Source: Shewanella sp. OPT22
GTDB lineage: Bacteria; Pseudomonadota; Gammaproteobacteria; Enterobacterales; Shewanellaceae
Length of the DNA: 64,000 nt
Reading direction: 5' to 3'
NCBI RefSeq assembly: GCF_004168585.1
Contig: NZ_PGVH01000002.1
Coordinates: 1-64,000, forward strand
Of the stretch, positions 18,548 through 27,863 are shown in pieces. A program made the translations under genes and the position numbers. How positions within the stretch are numbered: the stretch's first letter is position 1; each line of letters starts with the position of its first letter. The notes under the pieces were generated by a model. The model did no database searches and was not told the origin of the DNA. It worked only from the letters and a program-made list of their open reading frames with translations.

Positions 18548-19989
18548 TGAACTCTTTATTCAGCCGCTTATGGTTATCAATTACTTTTACAATTGTACTT
18601 TTAGTTTCTGCATTATGGGCGTGGTTTAATTATTCGCAAATACACTCACAAAACCTTGTACAGCAATCACTTCATAAACAGCTTGCTGAACACATGGCAC
18701 ACATCAACCCCCTTCTATCCCAAGGTGTTACAGCTGATGAAGCGATAAAAGAAGCGTTTCATGATTTCATGCTTCTAGGCCCGAGTTTTGAGATTTATAC
18801 TCTTGATAAGAATGGAATTGTTATTTCTTTCGCAGCTAAAGACAGCGTTATCAAGCAAAGAGAAGTGCCACTAAAACCAATTCATCAATTCTTGAATGAG
18901 TCCCCTCTTCCAATTTACAATGTAGATCCAAGAGGACACGGAGACAAAATTTTTTCCGCTATACGATTATTCGATAAATCAAATAATCATACAGGTTTTC
19001 TCTATGTCATCATTGGTGGTGAGAAGTTTGATGCATGGCAATCATTAACCGCAACGTCGCACAACCTTACACAACTCGCCATTGTTTTAATTTTAATCGT
19101 CATCGCAGTCAGTACTGTGTTTGCGCTATTAATTCAGTTTTTTATTTTTCCAACTAAAAAACTTGCCAACAGTTTATCTCAATTGAACGTCGATTCATTA
19201 GGTACACAATTGCAACTCAATAAGCCTGCTAGGAGCAGTATTGAGATCTCAGAATTAACCAATGATATTAATTTGTTGCTGAGTAAAATAAACACACAAC
19301 ACCAACAAATAACAAGCTCACATGAAGCTAAACACGAATTTTTATTGCACCTCTCACACGATCTAAAAACACCATTAAGTGTTCTTCTTGGCTACATTGA
19401 AACTTGGCTTGCATCACCTGAACAAGATCGACAAGATAAATGGGTTGAAATTGCAGCTCAATCAGGTGAGAAGTTGAAAGGGTTACTCACCCAACTATTA
19501 GAACTTGCCGCAATCGAAAATAACTTAATAACACCCAACATTGTGAACTTTCAAGCGGTTGACCTTTTCGAAGAGTTATCATTAATGTATCAGCACCAAG
19601 CTGAGAGCAGAAAAATTCAAGCAAACATACGCTGCCCTGAAAATATTGAAATGTTTACTGATATCAATTTGCTTCGTAGAATTTTATGTAATTTACTGGA
19701 TAATGCATTTAGATACACGCCCCATGGCGGAACGATTGAAGTCATGATTTTCGAGGAAGATAACCAAATTTTTATTAAAGTTAATGATTCAGGTCCCGGT
19801 ATTTCAGAAACCAATATTCATGTATTAACAAATAAAAACACCACGCATTATAGCGGAAAGTTATTACCAGAACTTGGTGTAGGTCTATCAATAGTAAAGA
19901 AATTATCTGAGCTTTTAAATCTAGAAATTCATATTACAAATAAAGAAGAAGGAGGTACTTGCTTCCAAATTACGTTAAGAAACAATTGA
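18544..19989 (+). CDS. Membrane sensor histidine kinase
   Basis: 481 residues. TM1 at about 8-26 and TM2 at about 175-198 enclose a periplasmic sensor region of some 145 residues. A HAMP-like linker follows, then HisKA with phospho-acceptor His in LLHLSHDLKTPLSV (about 277) and a HATPase domain with N-box LLDNAFRYTP, G1 box DSGPGIS and G2 box GVGLSIVKK. It should phosphorylate the overlapping OmpR-type regulator. The signal is unknown. Confidence 0.92.
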   Translation: MMNSLFSRLWLSITFTIVLLVSALWAWFNYSQIHSQNLVQQSLHKQLAEHMAHINPLLSQGVTADEAIKEAFHDFMLLGPSFEIYTLDKNGIVISFAAKDSVIKQREVPLKPIHQFLNESPLPIYNVDPRGHGDKIFSAIRLFDKSNNHTGFLYVIIGGEKFDAWQSLTATSHNLTQLAIVLILIVIAVSTVFALLIQFFIFPTKKLANSLSQLNVDSLGTQLQLNKPARSSIEISELTNDINLLLSKINTQHQQITSSHEAKHEFLLHLSHDLKTPLSVLLGYIETWLASPEQDRQDKWVEIAAQSGEKLKGLLTQLLELAAIENNLITPNIVNFQAVDLFEELSLMYQHQAESRKIQANIRCPENIEMFTDINLLRRILCNLLDNAFRYTPHGGTIEVMIFEEDNQIFIKVNDSGPGISETNIHVLTNKNTTHYSGKLLPELGVGLSIVKKLSELLNLEIHITNKEEGGTCFQITLRNN

Positions 19990-20116
19990 CAACATGACTA
20001 GAACATAAATTAAGGTTAATTTGCACAGTTATTGATTAACAACCAAAATATAGATATGAAAAGCTTTAAGTAAATTAGTAATCGACATCCATAAGAACGA
20101 TTGAACTAGGTTTAAT

Positions 20117-21544
20117 ATGTCAACTCCAACTGCAGCAACAAGTACACCAGCACAACCAACTTTGCCTCCAAAGGATGAGGTCGAGTTCAGTTGTGACAAG
20201 CTGAATAAAGTAGTTATTACTGGAAAGTCAGTTGCTGATCGTGGGGCTTGGTATAACAGAAATGATGAAATACAAGTTGAAACTATTTCTGTAACCGTAG
20301 GTGACAAAGACTATGACGTAAAAGTCACTACTAATTTTAAAGCTAATACGGTTAAATTATCTGCTGAAAAAGAAGCTCTTGCCGAATTCCATGTCAAAAC
20401 ACCATTTAAAGCTGGTGTTTATCGTGAAGTGGATGACCAAGGGAATGTTTCAAGTTATGCGCTTGATAACGGTAAGTACCATGTTAGTTGTCCAGATTTT
20501 CAACCATACCGTAAACTCCATGATATGTTCCTCAGAGATTTTGAGGATACAACCAGTAATGATTATGCCTTATATGATCATGGAAACGATAACTTAACAA
20601 CCAGAGCCAGAAACCAGTCAATAAACGGCAGTTCCTCAGATCGTTACAATGGCTATGCCATCAAGCAACTTATCTTCTGCTTAAAACACCAAGAGAAAGT
20701 CTCGTTAACCGTAGACGAAATTCATCACTTCATTAAGAAAGGCGTTACGGTTAAACAAATTCAAGACAATAAGGTGAGACTTGAAAAACTATTAACACTC
20801 ACCGACCCAGAAAAATTCAACCCTAAAGATTATGACTTTATGCTTAACGACGTGGGTTATGAAGAAAAAGATGGTAAATTTGTTCTTCACGCTTCGGGAG
20901 GCTCTCAAGATGGGATGCGTACCATGATCCAAGGAAAAGATGGGAGAGTAGATAGACAGCTATATATGGAAAAAGCTCAAGAAGCAGTGAGGGCAGCATT
21001 AATGGCTGAAAATATCAGACAAGCCCTACAATTTGCTGCAAGAAGTCGAGAAGAACAAGAGTCTGCAGGTAAAGAGCCTGTTGAAAAAATTTCAATTCAC
21101 CCTGAGCACGGAGTTGGTCATGGTAACCCATTTGTAGCTAAAGGCGCCGAAGGTCAAGCAGGATATAAAGCAGGCTTACAAGCTCCAGTCACAGCAAATA
21201 ATGGAATGACTTTTAGTGAATCACCTAAGTCGCTAGAAAGGGCTCGTCATACTGAACAAACGAAAAAACTGGATGAACTATACAAAGAAAAGCAGAAAAA
21301 AAGGAGTCCAGCGAACACAGGCCAAACAACCCCTACTTTAGACTTAAACACACCACCTCAACAACAAGATACAGGTGACACATCTACGGCTGGTACAGGT
21401 ACTAATCCTACACCTACAACCGGTTCAAGTACTAACCCTACACCTACAACCGGTCCAAGTACTGTTTCTCCAACTCCAGTTGGTCCTACACCTCCATCAG
21501 CAACTTTACCCCCTGCGTCGTCACAAGCTGACAACCAACAATAA
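20117..21544 (+). CDS. Orphan protein with Pro/Thr-rich tail
   Basis: 475 residues, no recognised family. AGG lies 6-8 nt before the ATG. There is no signal peptide or membrane segment. The first 17 residues and the last 90 are rich in Pro, Thr, Ser and Gly; the tail carries a direct repeat encoded by 30-bp units at 21401-21460. Between them lie a beta-rich section (about 20-130), a helical middle (about 180-245, including VSLTVDEIHHFIKKGVT) and a charged helical segment around 300-330 (LYMEKAQEAVRAALMAENIR). Disordered Pro/Thr ends on a soluble core occur in effectors and in surface proteins, but nothing here decides between them. It is a single gene downstream of the two-component system. 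Confidence 0.7.
   Translation: MSTPTAATSTPAQPTLPPKDEVEFSCDKLNKVVITGKSVADRGAWYNRNDEIQVETISVTVGDKDYDVKVTTNFKANTVKLSAEKEALAEFHVKTPFKAGVYREVDDQGNVSSYALDNGKYHVSCPDFQPYRKLHDMFLRDFEDTTSNDYALYDHGNDNLTTRARNQSINGSSSDRYNGYAIKQLIFCLKHQEKVSLTVDEIHHFIKKGVTVKQIQDNKVRLEKLLTLTDPEKFNPKDYDFMLNDVGYEEKDGKFVLHASGGSQDGMRTMIQGKDGRVDRQLYMEKAQEAVRAALMAENIRQALQFAARSREEQESAGKEPVEKISIHPEHGVGHGNPFVAKGAEGQAGYKAGLQAPVTANNGMTFSESPKSLERARHTEQTKKLDELYKEKQKKRSPANTGQTTPTLDLNTPPQQQDTGDTSTAGTGTNPTPTTGSSTNPTPTTGPSTVSPTPVGPTPPSATLPPASSQADNQQ
21401..21460 (+). repeat. Two 30-bp tandem repeats in the Pro/Thr-rich tail
   Basis: Units 21401-21430 and 21431-21460 differ at only two positions (21406/21436 and 21425/21455, both T to C) and each encodes TNPTPTTG(S/P)S. 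A partial third unit with VSPTPVGPTP follows. Near identity suggests recent slippage duplication. Confidence 0.85.
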
Positions 21545-21619
21545 CAATCTCAGACTTAATTGCTCCAATAAATGACTAAAAACACGACTGTAAGCAAACT
21601 GATTCGAAGCGTATTATCA

Positions 21620-22165
21620 TTAATCCTGCAGTAATTTTTGAGTTACCAACTTACTACTTTTTAATTCTTCAGTACTTCCTGTCATAAACGCTATAACGAT
21701 GGCACCTTCAATCAATAAATAGATTGCATTAATTAATTGCTGAGATGTTGAAGCTAGATGATCACTTATAATGTCTTTCACTCTAAGCTTGTGGTTCATA
21801 CAATACTGTTTAACTTTCTCGCTTTGACGAGACAGTTCGACTGAGGTATTAATAAAATAGCAACCATAAAAGTCATTAAGTGGTCTAGCTCTATTCTCCA
21901 GCCAATCCTCTATAGCTGAAAACAAACTTCCAAGTACTTCATTTTCTTCATCGACCATAGACAAACGATCATCTAACCATTTACAAAAAGCTTTGTCGCG
22001 CTTTTCCAACGTCGCAATAACTAAGTCCTCTTTGCTTGTAAAATGATGATATAAAGTACGTTTAGCAACACCTGACTTTTTTAAAATTTCATTGATTCCA
22101 ACCTCATTCACTCCTTTACAATAAAAAAGTTCAGTAGCGGTATCGATAAGTAACTCACGCTTCAT
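21620..22165 (-). CDS. TetR-family transcriptional regulator
   Basis: 181 residues from the ATG at 22165, selected because GAGGATGG precedes it and because the TetR helix-turn-helix begins right after it (LLIDTATELFYCKGVNEVGI, then SGVAKRTLYHHFTSKEDL). The C-terminal ligand-binding domain is all helical. It is divergent from the HPP-family gene, and two matching palindromes lie between the two genes, so it probably represses both itself and the HPP gene until an effector binds. Effector unknown. Confidence 0.9.
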   Translation of the reverse strand: MKRELLIDTATELFYCKGVNEVGINEILKKSGVAKRTLYHHFTSKEDLVIATLEKRDKAFCKWLDDRLSMVDEENEVLGSLFSAIEDWLENRARPLNDFYGCYFINTSVELSRQSEKVKQYCMNHKLRVKDIISDHLASTSQQLINAIYLLIEGAIVIAFMTGSTEELKSSKLVTQKLLQD

Positions 22166-22208
22166 AATTAAACCATCCTCACAAAATATCAATTCTAGAT
22201 TGACACAA

Positions 22209-22226
22209 GTAGACCAGACTGTCTAC
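22209..22226. promoter_or_regulatory. TetR operator 1
   Basis: GTAGAC-N6-GTCTAC, an exact inverted repeat with 6-bp spacer in the TetR/HPP divergent region. It recurs at 22237-22254. Confidence 0.75.
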
Positions 22227-22236
22227 TATTGCCCAT

Positions 22237-22254
22237 GTAGACATACCGGTCTAC
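22237..22254. promoter_or_regulatory. TetR operator 2
   Basis: Second exact GTAGAC-N6-GTCTAC palindrome, centred 28 bp from the first. It lies just before the ribosome site of the HPP gene. Two identical sites suit binding of two TetR dimers. Confidence 0.75.
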
Positions 22255-22269
22255 CTACTTAAGGCTTTG

Positions 22270-22725
22270 ATGATGAATAGACTTTTTTCATGTTTTCTAG
22301 CTGGTTTGAGTGCTTGCGTTGCTATTTCAGCTCTTGGCTGGATAGAAACTATTAGCGTTGATACCGTAATGGTTATGGCTCCATTCGGGGCTACAGCAGT
22401 ATTGATTTTTGGTGTTCCTGAGAGCCCTTTGTCAAAAACTAAGAATGTAATTGGGGGACATTTAATTGCTGCTATTGTTGGTGTTGTTTTTGTGGAGTTA
22501 TTGGGCGTTAACTGGTTAACAATTGGCTTAGCTGTTGGTTCTAGTATCTTTTTAATGATGTTGAGTAAAACGACTCATCCACCAGCGGGGGCAACAGCAT
22601 TATTGGCAGTGATGACTTCGCAAAGCTGGGGATTTATTTTTACTCCGGTATTATTAGGTGCAATGTTCATGGTTTTACTTGGAAAGCTTTTTAATTCTGG
22701 CAGCAAAAAATTGTCTAATGCTTAA
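22270..22725 (+). CDS. HPP-family membrane protein
   Basis: 151 residues from the ATG at 22270, 5 nt after AAGG; TTG at 22267 and ATG at 22273 are in-frame alternatives. Four hydrophobic segments and the family signature THPPAGATALLA, plus APFGATAVLIFG and SPLSKTKNVIGGH, identify the HPP family (integral membrane proteins, some reported as nitrite transporters in cyanobacteria and chloroplasts). The substrate here is unknown. Control by the divergent TetR regulator suggests induction by a small molecule. Its stop codon is 1 nt from the convergent methyltransferase stop. Confidence 0.88.
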   Translation: MMNRLFSCFLAGLSACVAISALGWIETISVDTVMVMAPFGATAVLIFGVPESPLSKTKNVIGGHLIAAIVGVVFVELLGVNWLTIGLAVGSSIFLMMLSKTTHPPAGATALLAVMTSQSWGFIFTPVLLGAMFMVLLGKLFNSGSKKLSNA

Positions 22726-22726
22726 A

Positions 22727-23320
22727 TCACTTTTGAGCAAGGATGCTCCCGGCCAAATTAAGTAAGTTGTGTTCCTTACGGATTTTAAACCCTGCTTTCT
22801 TTAATTCATCTATCAACTCACGATGATTGAATCGGTTAGTCTGAGGGTGCTCAAATATCCTTTTGGAGAGCGGATTACAGATCGCAGACCTATATAAATC
22901 TTCAATAACAAAATAACCCGTTGGCTTGAGTACTCTATATGTTTCTTTTACTGCTTTTTGCCAATCAGGTATATGATGAAACACAGCAAAATTAAACACC
23001 ATATCAAACCTATTATTCAAAAATGGTAAATCCGATCCATCTGCATTAATGAGATTTGTATTCTCCTTACCCGAGTGTTTAGACCTTGCTGAATTAACCA
23101 TTTCTCTATCATAATCAATGGCCATTAATTGGTTTGGTGCAAAATGGTTTTGTATCATTGAAATGCCATTGCCAAACCCACATCCTATCTCTAATACAGA
23201 GTCAATATGCTGTGGCTTGCTTGTAAACATCCTTAAAAGCATTGGCGCTTCGATATTATCTTGTATCCAAAATCTCACTGGGTGATTTACGACACGCTTC
23301 TCAAAATCATTTAACTGCAT
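22727..23320 (-). CDS. Class I SAM-dependent methyltransferase
   Basis: 197 residues with a Methyltransf_11-type fold: SAM motif I VLEIGCGFGNG (about 42-52), acidic motif II region LMAIDYD, motif DGSDLPFLNNRFDMVF and post-motif FHHIPDWQKAVKETYRVLKPTGY. The substrate cannot be inferred; the type is common among ubiquinone-biosynthesis-like and small-molecule methyltransferases. It converges on the HPP gene with no room for a terminator between them. Confidence 0.85.
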   Translation of the reverse strand: MQLNDFEKRVVNHPVRFWIQDNIEAPMLLRMFTSKPQHIDSVLEIGCGFGNGISMIQNHFAPNQLMAIDYDREMVNSARSKHSGKENTNLINADGSDLPFLNNRFDMVFNFAVFHHIPDWQKAVKETYRVLKPTGYFVIEDLYRSAICNPLSKRIFEHPQTNRFNHRELIDELKKAGFKIRKEHNLLNLAGSILAQK

Positions 23321-23457
23321 AGACTAATCCAAAAACTCATTAACTGCATTGTTATACGCAAATATAGTGTAAAGAGATTAATAATTAAGAGCTTTAAGTG
23401 AATAATGCCAATTAAAAGCTAATTAGCACCTGTTTCACATTTTAAATACTCGCTGAT

Positions 23458-24147
23458 CTAGTATTCTTGGCACATAGGATGAATCATCAACTCATCAATA
23501 ACTACATTTTGAGGGGTCGATAATACATACTCAACAGCTTGAGCAATATCTTCTGGCTTTAACCAGTCTTCCTTATGTTTTTCACCTTGTTCACTTCCAG
23601 CAAAATAAGAATCCGTCATACCTGGATACAAGTTTGAAACCTTGATATTGAATGGACGTAATTCCGCTCGCATACTTGCTGACATCCCTTCTTGTGCAAA
23701 TTTACTTGCACAATAACTACTTCCATTCGCAAAAGTACGTTTCGATACATCAGACTCAATGGTGATGATATGCCCTGCTTTTTGTTCTTTTAACTTAGGA
23801 ATTAATAGTTTATTCAGGTAAAAAGCCCCCATAACATTCACATTCAACGTCTGTTGCATTTCTTCTATGCTTGTATCTTCGAGCGATTTAAATACACCAA
23901 CACCCGCATTATTAATGAGCCCGTAAATATCTTTATGCAGTTCAAGAATATTAGAGACGGTATTTTTGAGAGCACCATAATCAGTAATATCTACACTATA
24001 TATGCTGATATTATTAGATTCTTTCGCAAGCTCTTGGAGCTCAGAGAAGTTTCGTGAAAGTGCGATTACATGATAGGTTTTACTTAGTTGCAAACTGATT
24101 GCACGGCCAATACCTCGTGAGGCACCTGTTATTATTATTGTTTTCAT
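23458..24147 (-). CDS. Short-chain dehydrogenase/reductase
   Basis: 229 residues from the ATG at 24147, chosen because the NAD(P)-binding TGASRGIG motif follows after six residues as in most family members; an in-frame TTG at 24168 would add seven. NNAGVG (about 78-83) and the catalytic S-Y-K set with YCASK are present. It is an oxidoreductase of unknown substrate. It starts 27 nt after the stop codon of the SopD-like gene on the same strand and may be co-transcribed with it. Confidence 0.88.
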   Translation of the reverse strand: MKTIIITGASRGIGRAISLQLSKTYHVIALSRNFSELQELAKESNNISIYSVDITDYGALKNTVSNILELHKDIYGLINNAGVGVFKSLEDTSIEEMQQTLNVNVMGAFYLNKLLIPKLKEQKAGHIITIESDVSKRTFANGSSYCASKFAQEGMSASMRAELRPFNIKVSNLYPGMTDSYFAGSEQGEKHKEDWLKPEDIAQAVEYVLSTPQNVVIDELMIHPMCQEY

Positions 24148-24174
24148 ATTAATACTTATTTTCTTCAAATAAAC

Positions 24175-25602
24175 CTACAACCCATAAAGAAGCGCAGGAA
24201 ATTTAACTTGTGTTTTCACATCTTTAAATGCAGAAAGTGCAGGGAAATGCCACTCACAATCTGCCTCAAATTTATTACTTCTACTGCAATATTTAATTAA
24301 AAGAGCTTTTTCGAGGTGTGGGTATAACTTCAAATCTCTTACAAATATTTTTGTTCTTCCTTCATCACCTAATGAACTTAATAACTGTGGGCTCAACATT
24401 TTCATTACAGTATTGTGGGTTCTATTTTGATTTATGGATTGACCAACAACGTCTCCTTCATCTGTAATAGTCAACTCTCTAATGGACTTTTCCACATTTT
24501 GACTGCCACTTCTTAATAATATTTCTGAGTCATTATTTAGCTCTTCTTCGTCTAAAGATCTAACCGTATTAATTACATCTTCTTTTCCACCAAAACGTAG
24601 CTCAAATGATTCTTGTTCACCTTTCAACGCAATAGTTAGAATATATTCGGGATTACCAAGTTTAGCAGATAAAACTAGACCTTTGTCATCATAAGTAATT
24701 TCGGAGGGGGAGTAACTAAACGATTCAGAAAAATTAACTTCTAATAAGTCTCTATGCTCAATCGGTATATGTGTGTCAATCCACAGTAAAGCTTCAGTTT
24801 TGGCTCCAGCTTCCTGAAATTTAAATGGATGTTTACTATGTAACACACCTAAATAATAAACTAACTCTTCATGTTCATCTTCTGGAAAGACCTCCCAGAG
24901 TTTATTGGTAAGCTTAGCAAGTTCGGGATTAAATGGTAACTTTAAAGGGATAACAGGTAGCACTCCTGGAACTTCAACACCGAACATACCATCATCAAAA
25001 TAATGGTATTTGATATTTTTTAATGGTAATTCCTTTAAAAGCTCAAGAAAATCATTCGAATTTTCAACCGATGTATTTGGAAAAACATCTCTAAGAGCAA
25101 TAGATATTCTATTTATGTCTTCTACAGAGAGCTGTGGTAATTTTCTTTTATTGTAATTGTCATGAAAAGCATAATTGAGATAACTTTCACATAAGTCATA
25201 TTCTAATTTGATCGGCATATCTTCTGCACCAGTAAAACTGATATTTAACTCAATTTTTTTTGTTGTATCATCTATATATATTTTTTTGTTCACAACACTT
25301 TGAATAGGGGTAACAAGTAATTGTTCTAGGGCATCAAGATAATTCAATCTAGATGCAACACTTAAAGTAGATGAACGAGGATAAGGATTATTGTTGTTTT
25401 GATCTTCTGTTTCATCTCCATGCATTACTTTATACAACAATGCACAAGCTAACTGCTTTTCAGCACCCAGAAAATGGCACTTAATTCTATCCCAAATACC
25501 CATATGAGTAGCTTCAGATAAACTATCTGCTTTACGAATCTTTGAAATTCTTTCTTTCGAAAGTGTAACCGGCTTACCTCTTGCAGATCTAATTATTAGC
25601 AC
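24175..25602 (-). CDS. Candidate type III effector-like protein with SopD/SopD2-type N-terminus
   Basis: 475 residues from the GTG at 25602, which has AAGGTGA at the right distance; a GTG at 25611 lies almost on top of the ribosome site. No signal peptide or membrane segment. Near the N-terminus PVTLS (11-15) is followed by HMGIWDRIKCHFL (33-45) and LLYKVMHG. As I remember the sequences, Salmonella SopD2 and SopD start with PVTLS and have MGVWDRFKDCF or MGGWDKVQDHF followed by LYTLIHG or LHSIIHG, and SifA/SseJ share the WEKIxxFF-type translocation motif at this place. The remaining 400 residues show no family I recognise. The first residues are therefore compatible with a secretion/translocation domain. 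No secretion system is in the window. It lies directly downstream of ruvB in the same orientation, with low GC. Confidence 0.5.
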   Translation of the reverse strand: MLIIRSARGKPVTLSKERISKIRKADSLSEATHMGIWDRIKCHFLGAEKQLACALLYKVMHGDETEDQNNNNPYPRSSTLSVASRLNYLDALEQLLVTPIQSVVNKKIYIDDTTKKIELNISFTGAEDMPIKLEYDLCESYLNYAFHDNYNKRKLPQLSVEDINRISIALRDVFPNTSVENSNDFLELLKELPLKNIKYHYFDDGMFGVEVPGVLPVIPLKLPFNPELAKLTNKLWEVFPEDEHEELVYYLGVLHSKHPFKFQEAGAKTEALLWIDTHIPIEHRDLLEVNFSESFSYSPSEITYDDKGLVLSAKLGNPEYILTIALKGEQESFELRFGGKEDVINTVRSLDEEELNNDSEILLRSGSQNVEKSIRELTITDEGDVVGQSINQNRTHNTVMKMLSPQLLSSLGDEGRTKIFVRDLKLYPHLEKALLIKYCSRSNKFEADCEWHFPALSAFKDVKTQVKFPALLYGL

Positions 25603-25682
25603 TAAAATCACCTTAAATCGCTTTCTTATGGTTATTTTACAACAAGAAAGCGATTAGTACCTGAATTACAAGTGAAGGTTAA

Positions 25683-26690
25683 TTAATCGGGCGAAACCTG
25701 ATAATCGAAGTGCTTATAAGCTCTTGGCGTCGCAATACGTCCACGATGAGTTCTTTGAATAAAGCCTTGTTGGATTAAGAATGGCTCTAATACGTCCTCA
25801 ATGGTTTCACGCTCTTCTCCGATAGCAGCAGCTAAGTTATCTAAGCCTACTGGTCCACCATCAAATTTTTCAATAATGGCGAGTAAAAGTTTTCTATCCA
25901 TATAATCAAAACCTTCACCATCAACATCCAATAAATCCAGCGCCATTGATGCCGTTGATTGAGTGATACGACCATCATGCTTTACTTCAGCATAATCACG
26001 TACACGGCGGAGTAAGCGATTTGCAATTCGCGGAGTACCACGAGAACGTTTAGCGATTTCAAATGCCCCTTCAGTATCGACATCCAGACCCATTACACCA
26101 GCACTTCTTGCAACAATAGTTGTTAGGTCTTTATCGTTATAAAACTCTAAACGCAAAGGGATACCAAAACGAGCTCGCAGTGGTGAGGTTAACGCCCCTG
26201 CTCTTGTAGTTGCACCAACCAAGGTAAACGGGGGTAAATCTAATTTGATTGAACGCGCTGCGGGGCCTTCACCAATCATAATATCTAATTGATAATCTTC
26301 CATTGCAGGATAAAGCACTTCTTCTACGACAGAGCTTAAACGATGAATCTCATCGATAAACAGCACATCACCTTCTTCAAGGTTGGTCAATAAAGCCGCT
26401 AGGTCTCCTGCTTTTTCCAATACAGGCCCAGATGTTGATTTAATATTTACGCCCATCTCATTAGCAACAATCATAGCCAGAGTTGTTTTACCTAAACCTG
26501 GAGGACCATATATCAGCATATGATCTAATGCTTCTTTTCGATTTTTTGCTGCTTGGATAAAAACTTGAAGTTGATCGCAAATATCATCCTGCCCCGTGTA
26601 ATCCACCAGCATTTTGGGCCGCATAGCTCGATCGATGGTCTCTTCTTGCGGTTCTGTTTGCGGTGCAATAAGTCTATCGGCTTCAATCAT
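25683..26690 (-). CDS. ruvB: Holliday junction branch migration ATPase RuvB
   Basis: 335 residues from the ATG at 26690, giving MIEADRLI as in the enterobacterial protein; a TTG at 26696 is too close to the AAGGA. Walker [10 protein letters not shown], Walker B FIDEIHRL, sensor ATTRAG, arginine finger region RARFGIP and the C-terminal winged helix [18 protein letters not shown] are all present. With RuvA it drives branch migration of Holliday junctions. It is 22 nt after ruvA in the operon yebC-ruvC-ruvA-ruvB. Confidence 0.98.
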   Translation of the reverse strand: MIEADRLIAPQTEPQEETIDRAMRPKMLVDYTGQDDICDQLQVFIQAAKNRKEALDHMLIYGPPGLGKTTLAMIVANEMGVNIKSTSGPVLEKAGDLAALLTNLEEGDVLFIDEIHRLSSVVEEVLYPAMEDYQLDIMIGEGPAARSIKLDLPPFTLVGATTRAGALTSPLRARFGIPLRLEFYNDKDLTTIVARSAGVMGLDVDTEGAFEIAKRSRGTPRIANRLLRRVRDYAEVKHDGRITQSTASMALDLLDVDGEGFDYMDRKLLLAIIEKFDGGPVGLDNLAAAIGEERETIEDVLEPFLIQQGFIQRTHRGRIATPRAYKHFDYQVSPD

Positions 26691-26712
26691 CTTCAAAATT
26701 CCTTTTTACTTA

Positions 26713-27330
26713 TCAAAGCATCGACTTTAAAGCAGCTTTAATCAAGGTTTCTGAGGTAACACCATCTTGATAAACCGCTGAAACGGCTTTACTTGCTTGT
26801 GCAGGTTTATAACCTAGTGCAAGTAAAGCTGCTATAGCATCCTCTTCGGCTGTATTCACTTCAGGCTTTGGTGCATAGTCAGATTTCAAAACAAACTCAC
26901 GTTCGCTACCCTGTGACGCTTCCATTAAGCTCTTGAGTTTATCTCTCATTTCGACCAATAAGCGTTCAGCTGTTTTCTTCCCTACACCCGGTAATTTCAC
27001 TAACGTCGCAATATCATCGCGCTCAACGCACGCAACGAATTCAGAGGCCGTCATGCCTGACAAAATCGTCAATGCCAGCTTAGGGCCAACACCATTCGTT
27101 TTTATGAGTAAACGGAATAAAGCACGCTCTTGCTTAGTGGTAAAACCATAAAGGAGTTGTGCATCTTCACGAACGACAAAGTGTGTAAATAGTGCGACGG
27201 ACTCATTAAGCTCAGGTAATTCATAAAAGCAGGTCAAAGGGACTTGGAGTTCATAACCCACGCCTTGGACATCAATTAAAATTTCAGGTGCTTGTTTTTC
27301 GATTAATGTTCCGGCAATTCGACCAATCAT
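26713..27330 (-). CDS. ruvA: Holliday junction DNA helicase subunit RuvA
   Basis: 205 residues: N-terminal OB-fold ([18 protein letters not shown]), two helix-hairpin-helix motifs ([16 protein letters not shown] and [16 protein letters not shown]) and a C-terminal RuvB-binding domain (about 155-205). It tetramerises on Holliday junctions and loads RuvB. Its start overlaps the ruvC stop by 4 nt. Confidence 0.98.
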   Translation of the reverse strand: MIGRIAGTLIEKQAPEILIDVQGVGYELQVPLTCFYELPELNESVALFTHFVVREDAQLLYGFTTKQERALFRLLIKTNGVGPKLALTILSGMTASEFVACVERDDIATLVKLPGVGKKTAERLLVEMRDKLKSLMEASQGSEREFVLKSDYAPKPEVNTAEEDAIAALLALGYKPAQASKAVSAVYQDGVTSETLIKAALKSML

Positions 27331-27848
27331 TTATATCTTCCGTATGTTCTTGATTTTGCTTGTCCTGACATCGCAGCCAGACTTTGTATTGTATGATAAT
27401 GACATAAAGCCACACCAAGTGCATCAGCTGCATCAGCTTGTGGTGCTGCGGGTAGCTTTAACAAGTGTTGCACCATATGTTGCACCTGTTCTTTTTTTGC
27501 TCGCCCTGTGCCGACTACTGCATTTTTGATTTGGGTTGCAGAATATTCTGCAACAGATAAATCAGCGTTGGTTGCAGCAACAATAGCTGCACCACGAGCT
27601 TGACCAAGTTTAAGAGCGGAATCCGCATTCTTTGCCATAAAAACACGCTCAATAGCAAATTGATCAGGCTGATACTGTCTAATGATTTCAGACAGGCCAT
27701 CAAAAATGATTTTAAGCCGAGCAGCTAAATCATCGCCACTAGTACGAATACATCCGCTACCTATGTATGTTTGCTGGCGTCCAGAGAACTCGATAATTCC
27801 ATATCCGGTAATTCGAGAACCAGGATCAACGCCTAAAATAATTGGCAT
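27327..27848 (-). CDS. ruvC: Holliday junction resolvase RuvC
   Basis: 173 residues with catalytic acidic residues in [12 protein letters not shown] (Asp7), AIERVFM (Glu) and [12 protein letters not shown] (two Asp). It cleaves Holliday junctions with RuvAB. It overlaps ruvA by 4 nt and follows yebC by 15 nt, the classical order. Confidence 0.98.
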   Translation of the reverse strand: MPIILGVDPGSRITGYGIIEFSGRQQTYIGSGCIRTSGDDLAARLKIIFDGLSEIIRQYQPDQFAIERVFMAKNADSALKLGQARGAAIVAATNADLSVAEYSATQIKNAVVGTGRAKKEQVQHMVQHLLKLPAAPQADAADALGVALCHYHTIQSLAAMSGQAKSRTYGRYK

Positions 27849-27863
27849 ACCTTGCCTTAATTT

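Noticed and set aside
21401-21460. Possible CRISPR-like direct repeats
   Set aside because: Only two adjacent 30-bp units without spacers, in frame inside a coding sequence.
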